Source: Citrobacter youngae ATCC 29220
GTDB taxonomy: Bacteria > Pseudomonadota > Gammaproteobacteria > Enterobacterales > Enterobacteriaceae
Assembly (NCBI RefSeq): GCF_000155975.1
Contig: NZ_GG730299.1
Location: forward strand, 1,460,734-1,524,733
DNA: 64,000 bases
Direction: 5' to 3'
Position numbers and translations under genes: made by a program. Below, piece after piece: positions 46,133-56,346 of the stretch (positions are counted from its first letter, which is position 1; each line of letters opens with the position of its first letter). The notes below the pieces were generated by a model. The model saw only the letters and a program-made list of their open reading frames with translations, searched no databases and was not told the origin of the DNA.

Positions 46133-47640
46133 TTCTGTTGCTATGGGGCATCATGGCGGCAGTGTATCTGCCGCTGGTGCCGGCAACGTTCTCTCTGGCA
46201 GGCCCGGCGCTTAGCGCTACGCACTGGCTGGCGCTGTTTGACGATCCTCAACTTCCGCAGGCCTTGCTGGCAACGCTGGTTTCCGTAGGCCTGGCGACGC
46301 TCGGCGCCCTGGCCCTTGCGCTGGCGGCGATCCTCTTTTTGTGGCCTGGCGCTGGCTGGGCGCGTCTGTGCACGCGTCTGCCGTGGCTGCTGGCGATCCC
46401 GCACGTCGCATTCGCGACCAGCATGCTGTTGGTTTTTGCCGAAGGCGGCATACTCTGGCAATGGCTGCCATTGCTAAACCCGCAACCGGACCGCTATGGT
46501 ATTGGGCTTGGCATCACGCTGGCGGTGAAAGAGAGTGCCTTTTTGTTATGGATCCTCTCCGCTCTGTTGAGTGAAAAACAACTTTCGCAGCAGGTTATCG
46601 TCCTGGATTCGCTGGGCTACAGCCGTCTGCAATGCCTGAATTGGTTGGTACTGCCCTCCATCGCCCCGGCGTTGGGCAAAGCCATGCTGGCGATTGTCGC
46701 CTGGTCACTCTCCGTTGTGGATGTGGCCATTATCCTTGGCCCCGGCAATCCGCCCACGCTTGCCGTATTGAGCTGGCAATGGCTCAGCCAGGGCGATGCC
46801 GAACAGCAGGCTAAAGGCGCGCTCGCCAGCCTGCTGCTGGTATTATTGCTACTGCTCATCGCGCTGGCGGGTTATCTGTTCTGGCGTGGCTGGCGGCGCG
46901 CAATTCCGGCAGCAAGCGGGATACGCCTGCGTTTTTCATCCTGTGCGCCCGGACGTGCGCTGGCGCAACTTTTGCCCGTCAGCGGCGTGGTGTGCGCGCT
47001 GATTCTGGCGCTGGTCGCCAACTATTCATCGCTCAACAGCGAGGCGCTTAGCAACAGTTTGCTGCTGGGGCTCCTTTCCACCGTGCTGGCGCTACTGATA
47101 CTTTTTGCCTGGCTGGAATGGGGTCCACAAACCGGACACCGTTGGGTCTGGCTGCCGATTATTCTGCCCGCGCTGCCGCTGGTCACCGGCCAGTATCTGC
47201 TGGCGCTATATACCGGGCAGGATGGCCTGATGATGACCATTGTCTGGGGGCATATGCTGTGGGTGATGCCGTGGATGCTGTTTGTACTCAAACCGGCGTG
47301 GCAACGTATTGATCCCCGGCTGATTTTGATTGCTCAAACGTTGGGCTGGGCGCGAGGCCGTATATTCTGGCGGGTAAAATGCCCGCTGCTGTTACGCCCG
47401 GCGCTGATCGCCTTCGCAGTTGGCTTCTCGGTCAGTATTGCCCAATATATGCCAACGGAATGGTTAGGGGCCGGGCGCTATCCCACGCTGACCACCGAGG
47501 CGGTGGCCTTAAGCAGCGGCGGCAGCACGGCTGTTTTAGCGACACAGGCGCTATGGCAGCTTCTGCTACCGCTATTCGTTTTCGCACTGACGGCGTTTTT
47601 CGCCGCGTGGCTCGGCCGCTTTCGACAAGGACTCCGCTAA
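46105..47640 (+). CDS. ynjC: YnjC, ABC transporter permease with two fused BPD domains
   Basis: 511 residues, the E. coli length; about twelve membrane helices in two halves, each with an EAA-type loop (LDSLGYSRLQCLNWLVLP near 172 and AQTLGWARGRIFWRVKCP near 413). Such fused permeases are like FbpB or ThiP. Acts with YnjB and YnjD; substrate unknown. The stop overlaps the ynjD start (TAATG). Confidence 0.92.
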   Translation: MATPLRYALILLLWGIMAAVYLPLVPATFSLAGPALSATHWLALFDDPQLPQALLATLVSVGLATLGALALALAAILFLWPGAGWARLCTRLPWLLAIPHVAFATSMLLVFAEGGILWQWLPLLNPQPDRYGIGLGITLAVKESAFLLWILSALLSEKQLSQQVIVLDSLGYSRLQCLNWLVLPSIAPALGKAMLAIVAWSLSVVDVAIILGPGNPPTLAVLSWQWLSQGDAEQQAKGALASLLLVLLLLLIALAGYLFWRGWRRAIPAASGIRLRFSSCAPGRALAQLLPVSGVVCALILALVANYSSLNSEALSNSLLLGLLSTVLALLILFAWLEWGPQTGHRWVWLPIILPALPLVTGQYLLALYTGQDGLMMTIVWGHMLWVMPWMLFVLKPAWQRIDPRLILIAQTLGWARGRIFWRVKCPLLLRPALIAFAVGFSVSIAQYMPTEWLGAGRYPTLTTEAVALSSGGSTAVLATQALWQLLLPLFVFALTAFFAAWLGRFRQGLR

Positions 47641-48272
47641 TGCTCACCGTACAAAGCGTTTCATTGTACCAGGGTGCGACAACGCTGCTGAAGGACGTTA
47701 ACTTCCAGGTTAACAAAAGTGACATTGTCACCATTATGGGACCTTCCGGTAGCGGCAAGTCTTCGCTGTTTTCGTGGATGGTTGGCGCATTGTCCCCTCA
47801 GTTTCAGGCAGTGGGCGAGCTGTGGCTCAACGGATCGCGCATAGACCTCCTGCCTACCGCACAGCGCCAGATAGGCATCCTGTTTCAGGATGCGCTGCTG
47901 TTTGACCATTTCAGCGTTGGACAGAATTTACTGCTGGCCTTACCCGCCAGCCTGCAAGGCTCCGCCAGACGCCATGCGGTAGAAAATGCCCTTGCGCGCG
48001 CGGATCTGGCGGGGTTTTATCAGCGCGATCCGGCCTCGCTCTCCGGCGGCCAGCGATCGCGCGTCGCCCTGCTGCGCGCCCTGCTGGCTCAGCCCCAGGC
48101 GCTGCTGCTCGATGAACCCTTTAGCAGACTGGATGCGTCGCTACGCGATACCTTTCGCCAGTGGGTCTTCACCGAGGTACGCAAGCTGGATATTCCCGTG
48201 GTACAGGTTACGCATGACGCGCAGGATATCCCGCCAGCGGGTCGCGTATTACAGATGGAAAACTGGGCGTGA
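47640..48272 (+). CDS. ynjD: YnjD, ABC transporter ATPase
   Basis: 210 residues from ATG 47640 (E. coli 217). Walker A GPSGSGKSS near 36-44, signature LSGGQRSRVALLRALL near 138 and Walker B LLLDEPFSRLD near 158. The C-terminus is short, as in transporters without a regulatory domain. Translationally coupled to ynjC. Confidence 0.93.
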   Translation: MLTVQSVSLYQGATTLLKDVNFQVNKSDIVTIMGPSGSGKSSLFSWMVGALSPQFQAVGELWLNGSRIDLLPTAQRQIGILFQDALLFDHFSVGQNLLLALPASLQGSARRHAVENALARADLAGFYQRDPASLSGGQRSRVALLRALLAQPQALLLDEPFSRLDASLRDTFRQWVFTEVRKLDIPVVQVTHDAQDIPPAGRVLQMENWA

Positions 48273-48360
48273 ATGTAGCGATATGCTGCGTTAACGCAAG
48301 GTTTTTACTTAACCGGCGGCACAGAATGTCGTCTTCTTTTTTTCAACGTCGGGCTATTCG

Positions 48361-49668
48361 ATGAAACGTGTTTCTCAAATGACCGCGCTGGCACTGGCTT
48401 TAGGGCTCGCTTGCGCTTCTTCCTGGGCTGCTGAAACAGCACAGACGCTCACCCTCAACCAGTTACAGCAAAAGCAAGGCGCGGCGATCGATACCCGTCA
48501 GAGCGCTTTTTACAACGGCTGGCCGCAATCGCTCAATGGACCTTCCGGACACGAACCCTCCGCACTGAACCTGTCCGCCGCCTGGCTCGACAAGATGAAT
48601 GATGAACAACTCAGCGCCTGGGTGAAGGCACATCAGCTTAATACCGCCACGCCGGTGGCGCTGTATGGCAGCAATAGCGACATGCAGGCCGTGAAATCCC
48701 GCCTGCAAAAAGTCGGCTTTAGCCAAATTGCAACCCTCAGCGATGCGCTTGCTGACCCTGCCCGTCTGCAACGTCTGCCGCACTTCGAACAACTGGTTTA
48801 CCCGCAGTGGCTGCACGACCTGCAGCAGGGCAAAGAAGTGACCGCCAAACCGTCGGGTGACTGGAAAGTGATTGAAGCCGCCTGGGGCGCGCCGAAGCTG
48901 TATCTGCTCAGCCATATCCCTGGCGCGGGCTACATTGATACCAACGAAGTTGAAAGCGAACCGCTGTGGAACAAAGTTTCCGACGCGCAGCTCAAAGCGA
49001 TGCTGGCAAAACACGGTATCCGCCACGATACCACGGTGATTTTGTACGGTCGTGATGTCTATGCCGCCGCGCGCGTGGCGCAAATCATGCTGTATGCCGG
49101 TGTGAAAGATGTGCGTCTGCTCGACGGCGGCTGGCAAACCTGGTCCGACTCCGGTTTACCGGTCGAACGCGGAACCCCGCCGACGGTGAAACCGGAGCCT
49201 GATTTTGGCGTTGCTATCCCTGCTCAACCGCAGCTGATGCTGAATATGGAACAGGCCCGCGGCCTGCTGCATCGCCAGGATGCGTCGTTGGTGAGCATTC
49301 GTTCATGGCCGGAATTTATCGGTACTACCAGCGGCTACAGCTACATTAAGCCAAAAGGCGAGATCGCTGGCGCACGCTGGGGCCACGCGGGGAGTGATTC
49401 CACGCATATGGAAGATTTTCATAACCCGGACGGCACCATGCGCAGCGCGGATGACATCGCCGCCATGTGGAAACAATGGAACATTCTGCCGCAGCAGCAG
49501 GTCTCTTTCTATTGCGGCACCGGCTGGCGCGCTTCGGAAACGTTTATGTATGCCCGCGCAATGGGCTGGAAAAACGTCTCCGTCTACGACGGCGGCTGGT
49601 ATGAGTGGAGCAGCAATCCGAAAAACCCGGTCGCCAGCGGTGAACGGGGTCCGGACGCCAGCAAGTAA
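48361..49668 (+). CDS. ynjE: YnjE, periplasmic thiosulfate sulfurtransferase with three rhodanese domains
   Basis: 435 residues, the E. coli length, with signal peptide to Ala23-24 (SWAA). Three rhodanese folds: about 30-135, 145-275 and 285-435; only the last has the active-site cysteine in FYCGTGWRASE near residue 385. It transfers sulfane sulfur from thiosulfate to cyanide or thiols in vitro. Follows ynjBCD by 88 bases, as in E. coli, suggesting a sulfur-related substrate. Confidence 0.95.
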   Translation: MKRVSQMTALALALGLACASSWAAETAQTLTLNQLQQKQGAAIDTRQSAFYNGWPQSLNGPSGHEPSALNLSAAWLDKMNDEQLSAWVKAHQLNTATPVALYGSNSDMQAVKSRLQKVGFSQIATLSDALADPARLQRLPHFEQLVYPQWLHDLQQGKEVTAKPSGDWKVIEAAWGAPKLYLLSHIPGAGYIDTNEVESEPLWNKVSDAQLKAMLAKHGIRHDTTVILYGRDVYAAARVAQIMLYAGVKDVRLLDGGWQTWSDSGLPVERGTPPTVKPEPDFGVAIPAQPQLMLNMEQARGLLHRQDASLVSIRSWPEFIGTTSGYSYIKPKGEIAGARWGHAGSDSTHMEDFHNPDGTMRSADDIAAMWKQWNILPQQQVSFYCGTGWRASETFMYARAMGWKNVSVYDGGWYEWSSNPKNPVASGERGPDASK

Positions 49669-49680
49669 GATTGTCATGAT

Positions 49681-49760
49681 TGCCGGATGCGGCGAGAACG
49701 TGTTACCCAGCCTACTTAACCCACCGTTGTAGGCCGGATAAGCGAAGCGCATCCGGTAAC
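49681..49760. repeat. REP/BIME-type repeat between ynjE and ynjF
   Basis: A partial unit TGCCGGATGCGGCG (49681-49694) and a full unit GTAGGCCGGATAAGCGAAGC..ATCCGG (49729-49757). Typical of enterobacterial REP units, in the 3' UTRs of two convergent genes, where they can limit mRNA decay and supercoiling. Confidence 0.85.
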
Positions 49761-49768
49761 GCAAAACA

Positions 49769-50392
49769 TTACGTCTGACGCTGCACCGCTTTCAGCGCCA
49801 GATATCCGCTCCAGATCCGGGTGAACGTCGTCATCCAGCACAGCGCGCCAAAAACCCACGCCAGCACCGCAAAGTAGGCCGGAAAAAGACAACCTAAAAC
49901 AAACAGCAGGATAGTCTCGGTTCCTTCGGTTAGCCCACCCAGATAATAAAACGATTTATGCGCGTAGCCTGGGTTATCTATCTGATGTTTAGCCGCCAGC
50001 GCGGCGAAAGCGAGGAAGCTGCTGCCGGTGCCAATGAATGCAAACAACAACCAGCCCCCCGCCAGCGCATTTTGCTGCGGCGCGGCAAGAATAAAACCAA
50101 ACGGTACTAAGGCATAAAACAGAAAATCGAGTGAAATATCGAGAAATCCCCCCGCATCCGTTAGCCCTCTGCGCCGCGCCAGCGCGCCGTCCAGCCCGTC
50201 AAACAGCCGATTAAGCACAATGACCACCAGCGCCGCCGGATACCAGCCTAATGCCAGAAATGGCAGGGCCAGCACGCCAATAGCAAATCCGACCAGCGTA
50301 AGTCCGTCCGGGGTAATCGCAGGCTTATCAAGAAGGCCCACACAATGATGCAACAGCGGTTTTAACCGCGGATGGAGATGACGATCAAGCAT
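49769..50392 (-). CDS. ynjF: YnjF, CDP-alcohol phosphatidyltransferase family protein
   Basis: 207 residues from MLDRHLHPRLKPLLHH at 50392. The signature D-G-x2-A-R-x8-G-x3-D-x3-D is seen in LFDGLDGALARRRGLTDAGGFLDISLD near 60-90. Six membrane helices. By family it joins a phosphoalcohol to CDP-diacylglycerol; its substrate is unknown. The start overlaps the ynjA stop by 8 bases, so the two are one transcript here. Confidence 0.92.
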   Translation of the reverse strand: MLDRHLHPRLKPLLHHCVGLLDKPAITPDGLTLVGFAIGVLALPFLALGWYPAALVVIVLNRLFDGLDGALARRRGLTDAGGFLDISLDFLFYALVPFGFILAAPQQNALAGGWLLFAFIGTGSSFLAFAALAAKHQIDNPGYAHKSFYYLGGLTEGTETILLFVLGCLFPAYFAVLAWVFGALCWMTTFTRIWSGYLALKAVQRQT

Positions 50393-50954
50393 GCGGGCGT
50401 CCTTTAAAACTGTCGCACAATCCTTGAGAAGGAATATCGAGGGCGGCATTAAAGCGCGCAGAAAGATTCTGGAAGGCGATCAGCGCGGTCATTTCAGTAA
50501 TAACGTCATCGGTAAAATACTGCTTCATCTGCGTTTTCAGCGTCTCGTCAACCTGCGGAGGCGTGGCGGTAACCGCATCGGCATAGGCCAGCGCCACGCG
50601 CTCTTCTGCGCTAAACAGCGCTGATGCTTGCCAGTTGGCGACCTGCAAGACTTTATCCAACGCGCCACAGCGTTCAGCCAGGCGTAAGCTATTGGCATCA
50701 ACGCAGAAGGCGCAATGGCACACCTGAGAAACGCGGGTCATTAACAATGCGCGCATCACCGGCGTTAAGCGCGCCTTTTTACGCTCCAGAAAGCCGACAA
50801 ACAGCGCCACCAGCCAGAACAGAAACGGCATTCGCCCCCACCAGCGCGTGGGATGCAGCACATCACCATAATGTTTTTTCTGCGTCGCAACCAGCGGTCG
50901 CAAACTGAATGGGATGCGGGTTAACGGACTTACCCACGAGTGAGGATCGTTCAA
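50385..50954 (-). CDS. ynjA: YnjA-like AhpD/carboxymuconolactone decarboxylase-fold protein, TTG start
   Basis: 189 residues from TTG 50954, which has AGGAG five bases ahead. The AhpD-type redox motif Cys-x2-Cys is seen in HCAFCVD near 82-86, and TALIAFQNLSARFNAALDI near 160 matches E. coli YnjA (182 residues). A hydrophobic stretch near 43-57 may be a membrane-associated helix. In E. coli ynjA lies between ydjZ and ynjB on the other side of this cluster; here it heads a two-gene unit with ynjF. Function unknown. Confidence 0.78.
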   Translation of the reverse strand: MNDPHSWVSPLTRIPFSLRPLVATQKKHYGDVLHPTRWWGRMPFLFWLVALFVGFLERKKARLTPVMRALLMTRVSQVCHCAFCVDANSLRLAERCGALDKVLQVANWQASALFSAEERVALAYADAVTATPPQVDETLKTQMKQYFTDDVITEMTALIAFQNLSARFNAALDIPSQGLCDSFKGRPHA

Positions 50955-51034
50955 GGGGGCTCCTGAATACTTTTGGTCAAAGCTATGGATAACAGTATTA
51001 TGTCACTTTCTGCTGTTAGATCTTGATGAATATG

Positions 51035-51448
51035 ATGAAAACCCTCGACGTAGTCGCCGCTATCATTGAGCGTGATGGCAAAATTTTACTGGCTCAGCGT
51101 GCGCCGGATGCGGATCAGCCCGGCATGTGGGAATTTGCTGGCGGTAAAGTTGAGCCGGGCGAAAGTCAGCCTCAGGCGCTGGTCCGTGAACTGCGTGAAG
51201 AATTGGGCATCGAGGCGGCCGTGGGGCGCTACATTGCCAGCCATCAACGCGAGGTTTCGGGCCGACTGATTCACTTACATGCGTGGCATGTACCCTCTTT
51301 TCAGGGAGAACTGAATGCGTATGAACATCAGGATATCGTCTGGTGTTTACCCGAAGAGGCGCTGCGCTACCCGCTGGCGCCAGCCGATATCCCACTGTTA
51401 GACGCGTTTATTCTTTTACGCGCCGCCAGACCAGCGGATTCGAGCTGA
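51035..51448 (+). CDS. nudG: NudG, CTP/5-hydroxy-dCTP pyrophosphohydrolase
   Basis: 137 residues from the ATG at 51035 chosen by the E. coli N-terminus (MK..VVAAIIERDGKILLAQR); ATGs at 51032 and 51026 are also possible and no ribosome site decides. Nudix box GGKVEPGESQPQALVRELREELGIE near residues 37-59. It removes oxidised pyrimidine nucleotides. The 3' end overlaps ynjH by 41 bases. Confidence 0.93.
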   Translation: MKTLDVVAAIIERDGKILLAQRAPDADQPGMWEFAGGKVEPGESQPQALVRELREELGIEAAVGRYIASHQREVSGRLIHLHAWHVPSFQGELNAYEHQDIVWCLPEEALRYPLAPADIPLLDAFILLRAARPADSS

Positions 51449-51683
51449 TTGTTTTATCGTCGCGCTGGCACTGAAGCAGTACACCATCTGCTTTAATCAC
51501 CGCCCCTTCGGAATAGTTTTGATCCTGGTAAATACAGCATTGACTGCACGGCTGCGCGCGCTGCCCGCTGGAGCTGAACACTTCCGGCGGCACATTCACC
51601 TGCACATCCGGGCGATAAAGCTGATTTGCCAGCGTCGCGCTGGACACCAGTGCCAACGCTCCTGCCATGATTAAACGGCGCAT
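51408..51683 (-). CDS. ynjH: YnjH, DUF1496 periplasmic protein
   Basis: 91 residues with a signal peptide to about residue 19 (LVSSATLA). Four cysteines in CSQCCIY and LQCQRD in the mature part, typical of DUF1496. Function unknown. Converges on nudG with 41 bases of overlap. Confidence 0.85.
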   Translation of the reverse strand: MRRLIMAGALALVSSATLANQLYRPDVQVNVPPEVFSSSGQRAQPCSQCCIYQDQNYSEGAVIKADGVLLQCQRDDKTISSNPLVWRRVKE

Positions 51684-51920
51684 ACTCTTTCCTTTTTGAC
51701 TGACAGTTATGCTCAGTATAACGGTATAAATCGGCAGAAACTTTAGTCCCGCCCGTCATCGTTTTTGGTTATGACCCACGCCGCGATATTAATTTACTTA
51801 GCGGGGTTAATTTTTTCTTGCGTCCCGTCACACTGCTGGTGGTATAGTCAAAAACCGCAAAACACTTAACACAAATATCAAAAATATAACCATATCAATA
51901 CATAAGAGGTTCTTATATCT

Positions 51921-53264
51921 ATGGATCAGACATGTTCTCTGGAGTCGTTTCTCAACCATGTACAAAAGCGCGACCCAAATCAGACCGAGTTCGCGCAAGC
52001 CGTTCGTGAGGTCATGACAACACTGTGGCCCTTTCTTGAACAAAACCCGCGTTATCGTCAGATGTCGCTGCTGGAACGTCTGGTTGAACCGGAGCGCGTG
52101 ATCCAGTTCCGCGTAGTCTGGCTCGACGATCGCAATCAGGTACAGGTTAACCGCGCGTGGCGCGTGCAGTTTAGCTCCGCCATTGGCCCATACAAAGGCG
52201 GCATGCGTTTCCACCCTTCCGTAAACCTGTCGATCCTGAAATTCCTTGGCTTCGAACAGACCTTTAAAAACGCTCTCACCACGCTGCCGATGGGCGGGGG
52301 TAAAGGCGGGAGCGATTTCGATCCGAAAGGGAAAAGCGAAGGCGAAATCATGCGTTTCTGTCAGGCGCTGATGACCGAACTGTTCCGCCATTTAGGTCCC
52401 GATACCGACGTTCCGGCGGGCGATATTGGCGTGGGCGGGCGTGAAGTCGGCTTTATGGCCGGGATGATGAAAAAGCTGTCCAATAACAGCGCCTGCGTCT
52501 TTACCGGTAAGGGTCTCTCTTTCGGCGGCAGCCTGATTCGCCCGGAAGCCACCGGCTACGGTCTGGTGTACTTCACCGAAGCGATGCTTAAACGTCACGG
52601 TCTGAGCTTTGAAGGCATGCGCGTGGCGGTCTCTGGATCCGGTAACGTGGCGCAGTTCGCCATTGAGAAAGCCATGGAGTTTGGCGCCCGGGTGGTAACG
52701 GCCTCCGATTCCAGCGGCACCGTGGTCGACGAGAGTGGATTTACCAAAGAAAAACTGGCGCGTCTGTGCGCGATCAAAGACAGCCGTGACGGTCGCGTGG
52801 CGGATTACGCCCGTGAGTTTGGCCTGACCTATCTGGAAGGCAAACAGCCGTGGTCGGTTCCGGTCGACATCGCCCTGCCGTGCGCCACCCAGAACGAGCT
52901 GGATGTCGATGCGGCGCGCGTACTGATCGCCAACGGCGTGAAGGCTGTTGCCGAAGGGGCAAACATGCCTACCACCATCGAGGCCACCGATCTGTTCCTT
53001 GAAGCGGGCGTTCTGTTCGCGCCGGGTAAAGCGGCCAACGCCGGCGGCGTAGCGACATCCGGTCTGGAAATGGCGCAGAACGCCGCACGTCTGGGCTGGA
53101 AAGCGGAGAAAGTGGATGCGCGCCTGCACCACATCATGCTGGATATTCACCACGCCTGCGTCGAGTACGGCGGCGAAAGCAAGCAAACCAACTACGTGCG
53201 CGGCGCCAACATCGCGGGCTTCGTGAAGGTTGCCGACGCGATGTTGGGTCAGGGTGTGATTTAA
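51921..53264 (+). CDS. gdhA: GdhA, NADP-specific glutamate dehydrogenase
   Basis: 447 residues, the E. coli length. Glu/Leu/Phe/Val dehydrogenase family: substrate segment YKGGMRFHPSVNLSI near 90, PMGGGKGGSDFDPKGKS near 120 with the catalytic lysine, and the dinucleotide loop VSGSGNVAQFA near 238. It makes glutamate from 2-oxoglutarate, ammonia and NADPH. AGAGG lies ahead of the ATG. A REP pair follows in the shared 3' UTR with topB. Confidence 0.97.
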   Translation: MDQTCSLESFLNHVQKRDPNQTEFAQAVREVMTTLWPFLEQNPRYRQMSLLERLVEPERVIQFRVVWLDDRNQVQVNRAWRVQFSSAIGPYKGGMRFHPSVNLSILKFLGFEQTFKNALTTLPMGGGKGGSDFDPKGKSEGEIMRFCQALMTELFRHLGPDTDVPAGDIGVGGREVGFMAGMMKKLSNNSACVFTGKGLSFGGSLIRPEATGYGLVYFTEAMLKRHGLSFEGMRVAVSGSGNVAQFAIEKAMEFGARVVTASDSSGTVVDESGFTKEKLARLCAIKDSRDGRVADYAREFGLTYLEGKQPWSVPVDIALPCATQNELDVDAARVLIANGVKAVAEGANMPTTIEATDLFLEAGVLFAPGKAANAGGVATSGLEMAQNAARLGWKAEKVDARLHHIMLDIHHACVEYGGESKQTNYVRGANIAGFVKVADAMLGQGVI

Positions 53265-53280
53265 TTCAGAACTGTTTCCC

Positions 53281-53347
53281 GTAGGCCTGATAAGCATCGC
53301 GCCATCAGGCATTGCCGGATGCGGCACACGTGCCTTATCCGGCCTAC
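53281..53347. repeat. REP pair (BIME) between gdhA and topB
   Basis: Two units in inverted order: GTAGGCCTGATAAGC..GCCATCAGGC and TGCCGGATGCGGCA..CCTTATCCGGCCTAC, bounded by GTAGGC and GCCTAC. Located between two convergent genes. Confidence 0.88.
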
Positions 53348-53354
53348 GAACACA

Positions 53355-55298
53355 TTACAGGCTCGCCTCTTCAGATGGCGGGCTTTTTTTCGCCGGGCGT
53401 TTACGCGGCGCGCTCTTTTTCTTCTCACCTGCGCCACCCGGGGCGGCAATGCCACGAAAGCGCCGAACCGGCGTGCTGCGCGCCTGATCGATAAGCTGAT
53501 ACAGCGTTCCCACCAGCGGCTGCATGAAATCCTGATAGCGACACTGCTTTTCGCTGATTTGCGTCAGGATCGATTCCCAGTGAGCGGTCATGTCCGGACG
53601 CGTCGCCATTTCGGGCAGCGAGTGAAACAGCGCTTTTCCGGCATCGGTAGAATGGATATAGCGCCCTTTTTTCACCAGGAAACCGCGTTTAAACAGCAGC
53701 TCGATAATCCCGGCGCGCGTCGCTTCCGTGCCTAATCCATCCGTGGCGCGCAGGATCTTCTTCAGATCTTTATCCTGCACAAAGCGCGCAATTCCGGTCA
53801 TCGCTGACAGCAGCGTCGCGTCGGTAAAATGGCGCGGCGGCTGGGTCTGACGTTCAACCACTTCGCCTTTTTCGCACAACAGCTCATCGTCTTTGGCTAC
53901 TACCGGCAACGGCGTCCCGTCGTTATCTTCGTCGCGCTCTTTGTTGCCAAGCAGCGTACGCCATCCGGCCTCCGCCAGAAAACGGGCTTTGGCGACAAAC
54001 TTGCCTTTGGCGATATCCAGCTCAATCACGCACTTGCGGAATACCGCATCCGCGCAGAACTGCATCAAATACTGGCGCGCAATCAGGTTGTAAATCTTCG
54101 ACTCGTTGTCGGTAAGATTAATCGATGAACTCCGGGCCGTGGGAATGATAGCGTGGTGCGCATCCACCTTTTTATCGTCCCAGCAGCGATTTCGCGTATC
54201 GGGATTCACCGCGGGTTGCGGAAGCAGATCCGGCGCATGGACGCTAATCGCGTTCATCACCGCATGACGTCCGGCAAAATGCTCTTCCGGCAGATAACGG
54301 CTATCCGAACGCGGATAGGTGATCAGCTTATGGGTTTCATACAGCTTCTGGCAGATATCCAGAACGTTTTGCGCACTCAGACCGAAGCGTTTCGCCGCTT
54401 CAATCTGCAACGCCGACAGCGAAAACGGCAGCGGCGCGGATTCTGATTCCCGTTTATCGTTATAGCTGGTGACGAACGCCGGCTGACCGTTAATACGGTT
54501 CACCACGTGTTCAGCCAGGGTACGATTCAGTAAGCGCCCTTCTTCATCCTGATACGGCTCGCACGCTTCGCTGGGCTGCCAAATAGCGGTAAATCGCTCC
54601 TCGGCGGGCGTCACGATATGCGCTTTGACCTCAAAGAAGTCTTTGGCGACGAAGTTTTCGATCTCTTCATCGCGACGCACGACCAGGCCAAGCACCGGCG
54701 TCTGTACGCGCCCGACCGAAAGTACGCCCTGATAGCCCGCGTTACGCCCAAGAATGGTGTACGCGCGCGTCATATTGATACCGTACAGCCAGTCCGCCCG
54801 CGCCCGCGCCAGGGCCGACACGCACAGCGGAATGAACTCACTGTTGGCGCGCAGACGCTCAATAGCCCGCTCAACGGCCTGCGGGTTGAGGTCGTTAATC
54901 AGACAGCGTTGCACCTGCTGGCGCTTTTCGGGAGCCAACTGCAGGTAATCCAGCACTTCATCCACCAGCAGTTGTCCTTCACGATCGGGGTCTCCTGCGT
55001 GAATAACTTCGCTGGCTTCATGTAAAAAGCGCTTAATAACGTTGAGCTGTTTGGTCACCGAAGGACGCGGCTGCAGTTGCCACTTGTCCGGAACAATTGG
55101 CAGATCGACCAAACTCCAGCGCGCATAACGGCTGTCGTAGGCGTCTGGCTGCGCCTGTTCAAGCAGGTGACCAATACACCAGGTCACCACTTGCCCATTT
55201 CCGCATTCAATAAAGCCGTCGCCTTTGCGATGCGGCTTCGGCAGCACATCGGCGATTGCGCGCGCCAGACTCGGTTTTTCGGCAATAAACAACCGCAT
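53355..55298 (-). CDS. topB: TopB, DNA topoisomerase III
   Basis: 647 residues from [23 protein letters not shown] at 55298, against 653 in E. coli; the C-terminal tail after [15 protein letters not shown] is shorter. TOPRIM domain with [10 protein letters not shown] near 105 and the catalytic tyrosine in [15 protein letters not shown] near 328. A type IA enzyme that decatenates single-strand-gapped DNA with RecQ. Separated by 4 bases from selD. Confidence 0.96.
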   Translation of the reverse strand: MRLFIAEKPSLARAIADVLPKPHRKGDGFIECGNGQVVTWCIGHLLEQAQPDAYDSRYARWSLVDLPIVPDKWQLQPRPSVTKQLNVIKRFLHEASEVIHAGDPDREGQLLVDEVLDYLQLAPEKRQQVQRCLINDLNPQAVERAIERLRANSEFIPLCVSALARARADWLYGINMTRAYTILGRNAGYQGVLSVGRVQTPVLGLVVRRDEEIENFVAKDFFEVKAHIVTPAEERFTAIWQPSEACEPYQDEEGRLLNRTLAEHVVNRINGQPAFVTSYNDKRESESAPLPFSLSALQIEAAKRFGLSAQNVLDICQKLYETHKLITYPRSDSRYLPEEHFAGRHAVMNAISVHAPDLLPQPAVNPDTRNRCWDDKKVDAHHAIIPTARSSSINLTDNESKIYNLIARQYLMQFCADAVFRKCVIELDIAKGKFVAKARFLAEAGWRTLLGNKERDEDNDGTPLPVVAKDDELLCEKGEVVERQTQPPRHFTDATLLSAMTGIARFVQDKDLKKILRATDGLGTEATRAGIIELLFKRGFLVKKGRYIHSTDAGKALFHSLPEMATRPDMTAHWESILTQISEKQCRYQDFMQPLVGTLYQLIDQARSTPVRRFRGIAAPGGAGEKKKSAPRKRPAKKSPPSEEASL

Positions 55299-55302
55299 CG
55301 AG

Positions 55303-56346
55303 TTAACGGATCTCAACCATGGCGCGACCGCCACGAGCTTCCACTAACTCACCAATCGCGGTGAGATCGATACCAAACTGCGCCGCCGCGGCTTTCACTT
55401 CGGCTTCCGCTTCCGGCGTTACCGCCAGCAGCAGACCGCCGGAAGTTTGCGGATCGCAGAGCAGATCGCGAACCGACTGCGGCATTTCACCCATCAGATG
55501 TCCGTAGCTGGCAAAGTTACGCTGGGTACCGCCCGGCACCGCGCCCTGCGCGATGTACTCTTCCACGCCGGGCAGCTTAGGAATATCCTGGTAGACGATC
55601 TGCGCCTGAACCCCTGCGCCCTGGCACATCTCGCTCAAATGTCCCAGCAGACCAAAACCGGTAACGTCGGTCATGGCTTTCACACCGTCGATGTCGGCAA
55701 ATGCCGCACCGGCAATGTTCATCCGGCACATCACTTCCGTCGCCAGTCCAATGTGTTCATCCTTCAGCAGCGATTTTTTCTCTGCGGTAGTCAGGACGCC
55801 AATACCCAGAGGTTTGGTCAGGAACAGCCTGCATCCCGCCTCGGCGGTACTGTTTTTCTTCACGCGTTCGGTCGGCACTACGCCGGTTACCGCAAGGCCG
55901 AAGATAGGCTCCGGGGCATCGATAGAGTGACCGCCCGCCAGCGCGATCCCCGCCTGACGGCAGGCAAAGCGTCCGCCTTCGGTCACTTCGCGGGCGATCT
56001 CCGGCGCCAGCTTATCCAGCGGCCAGCCCAGAATAGCAATTGCCATAATCGGTTTGCCGCCCATGGCGAAAATATCGCTGATGGCGTTGGTGGCGGCGAT
56101 GCGGCCAAAATCAAACGGATTATCGACAATCGGCATAAAGAAATCGGTGGTGCTGATAACGCTGGTGCCATTACCCAAATCGTAGACGGCCGCGTCATCG
56201 CGGGTTTCATTACCCACGAGTAAGTTTGGATCAACGAATTTCGCCTGCTCACTGTGCAGGATGGTTTCCAGCACTTTAGGGGAAATTTTACAACCGCAAC
56301 CGGCTCCGTGGCTGTATTGCGTTAAACGAATAGCTTGCTCGCTCAT
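55303..56346 (-). CDS. selD: SelD, selenide, water dikinase
   Basis: 347 residues from [20 protein letters not shown] at 56346; AGGAG six bases ahead favours this ATG over the one two codons upstream. Active residues Cys17 and Lys20 in GAGCGCK are present. It makes selenophosphate for selenocysteine and selenouridine synthesis. It runs into topB with a 4-base spacer; the same pairing is found in E. coli. Confidence 0.97.
   Translation of the reverse strand: MSEQAIRLTQYSHGAGCGCKISPKVLETILHSEQAKFVDPNLLVGNETRDDAAVYDLGNGTSVISTTDFFMPIVDNPFDFGRIAATNAISDIFAMGGKPIMAIAILGWPLDKLAPEIAREVTEGGRFACRQAGIALAGGHSIDAPEPIFGLAVTGVVPTERVKKNSTAEAGCRLFLTKPLGIGVLTTAEKKSLLKDEHIGLATEVMCRMNIAGAAFADIDGVKAMTDVTGFGLLGHLSEMCQGAGVQAQIVYQDIPKLPGVEEYIAQGAVPGGTQRNFASYGHLMGEMPQSVRDLLCDPQTSGGLLLAVTPEAEAEVKAAAAQFGIDLTAIGELVEARGGRAMVEIR

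Noticed and set aside
52392..53327. 311-codon antisense frame in gdhA
   Set aside because: Known type of long antisense frame caused by codon bias; no domain, and it crosses into the REP region.
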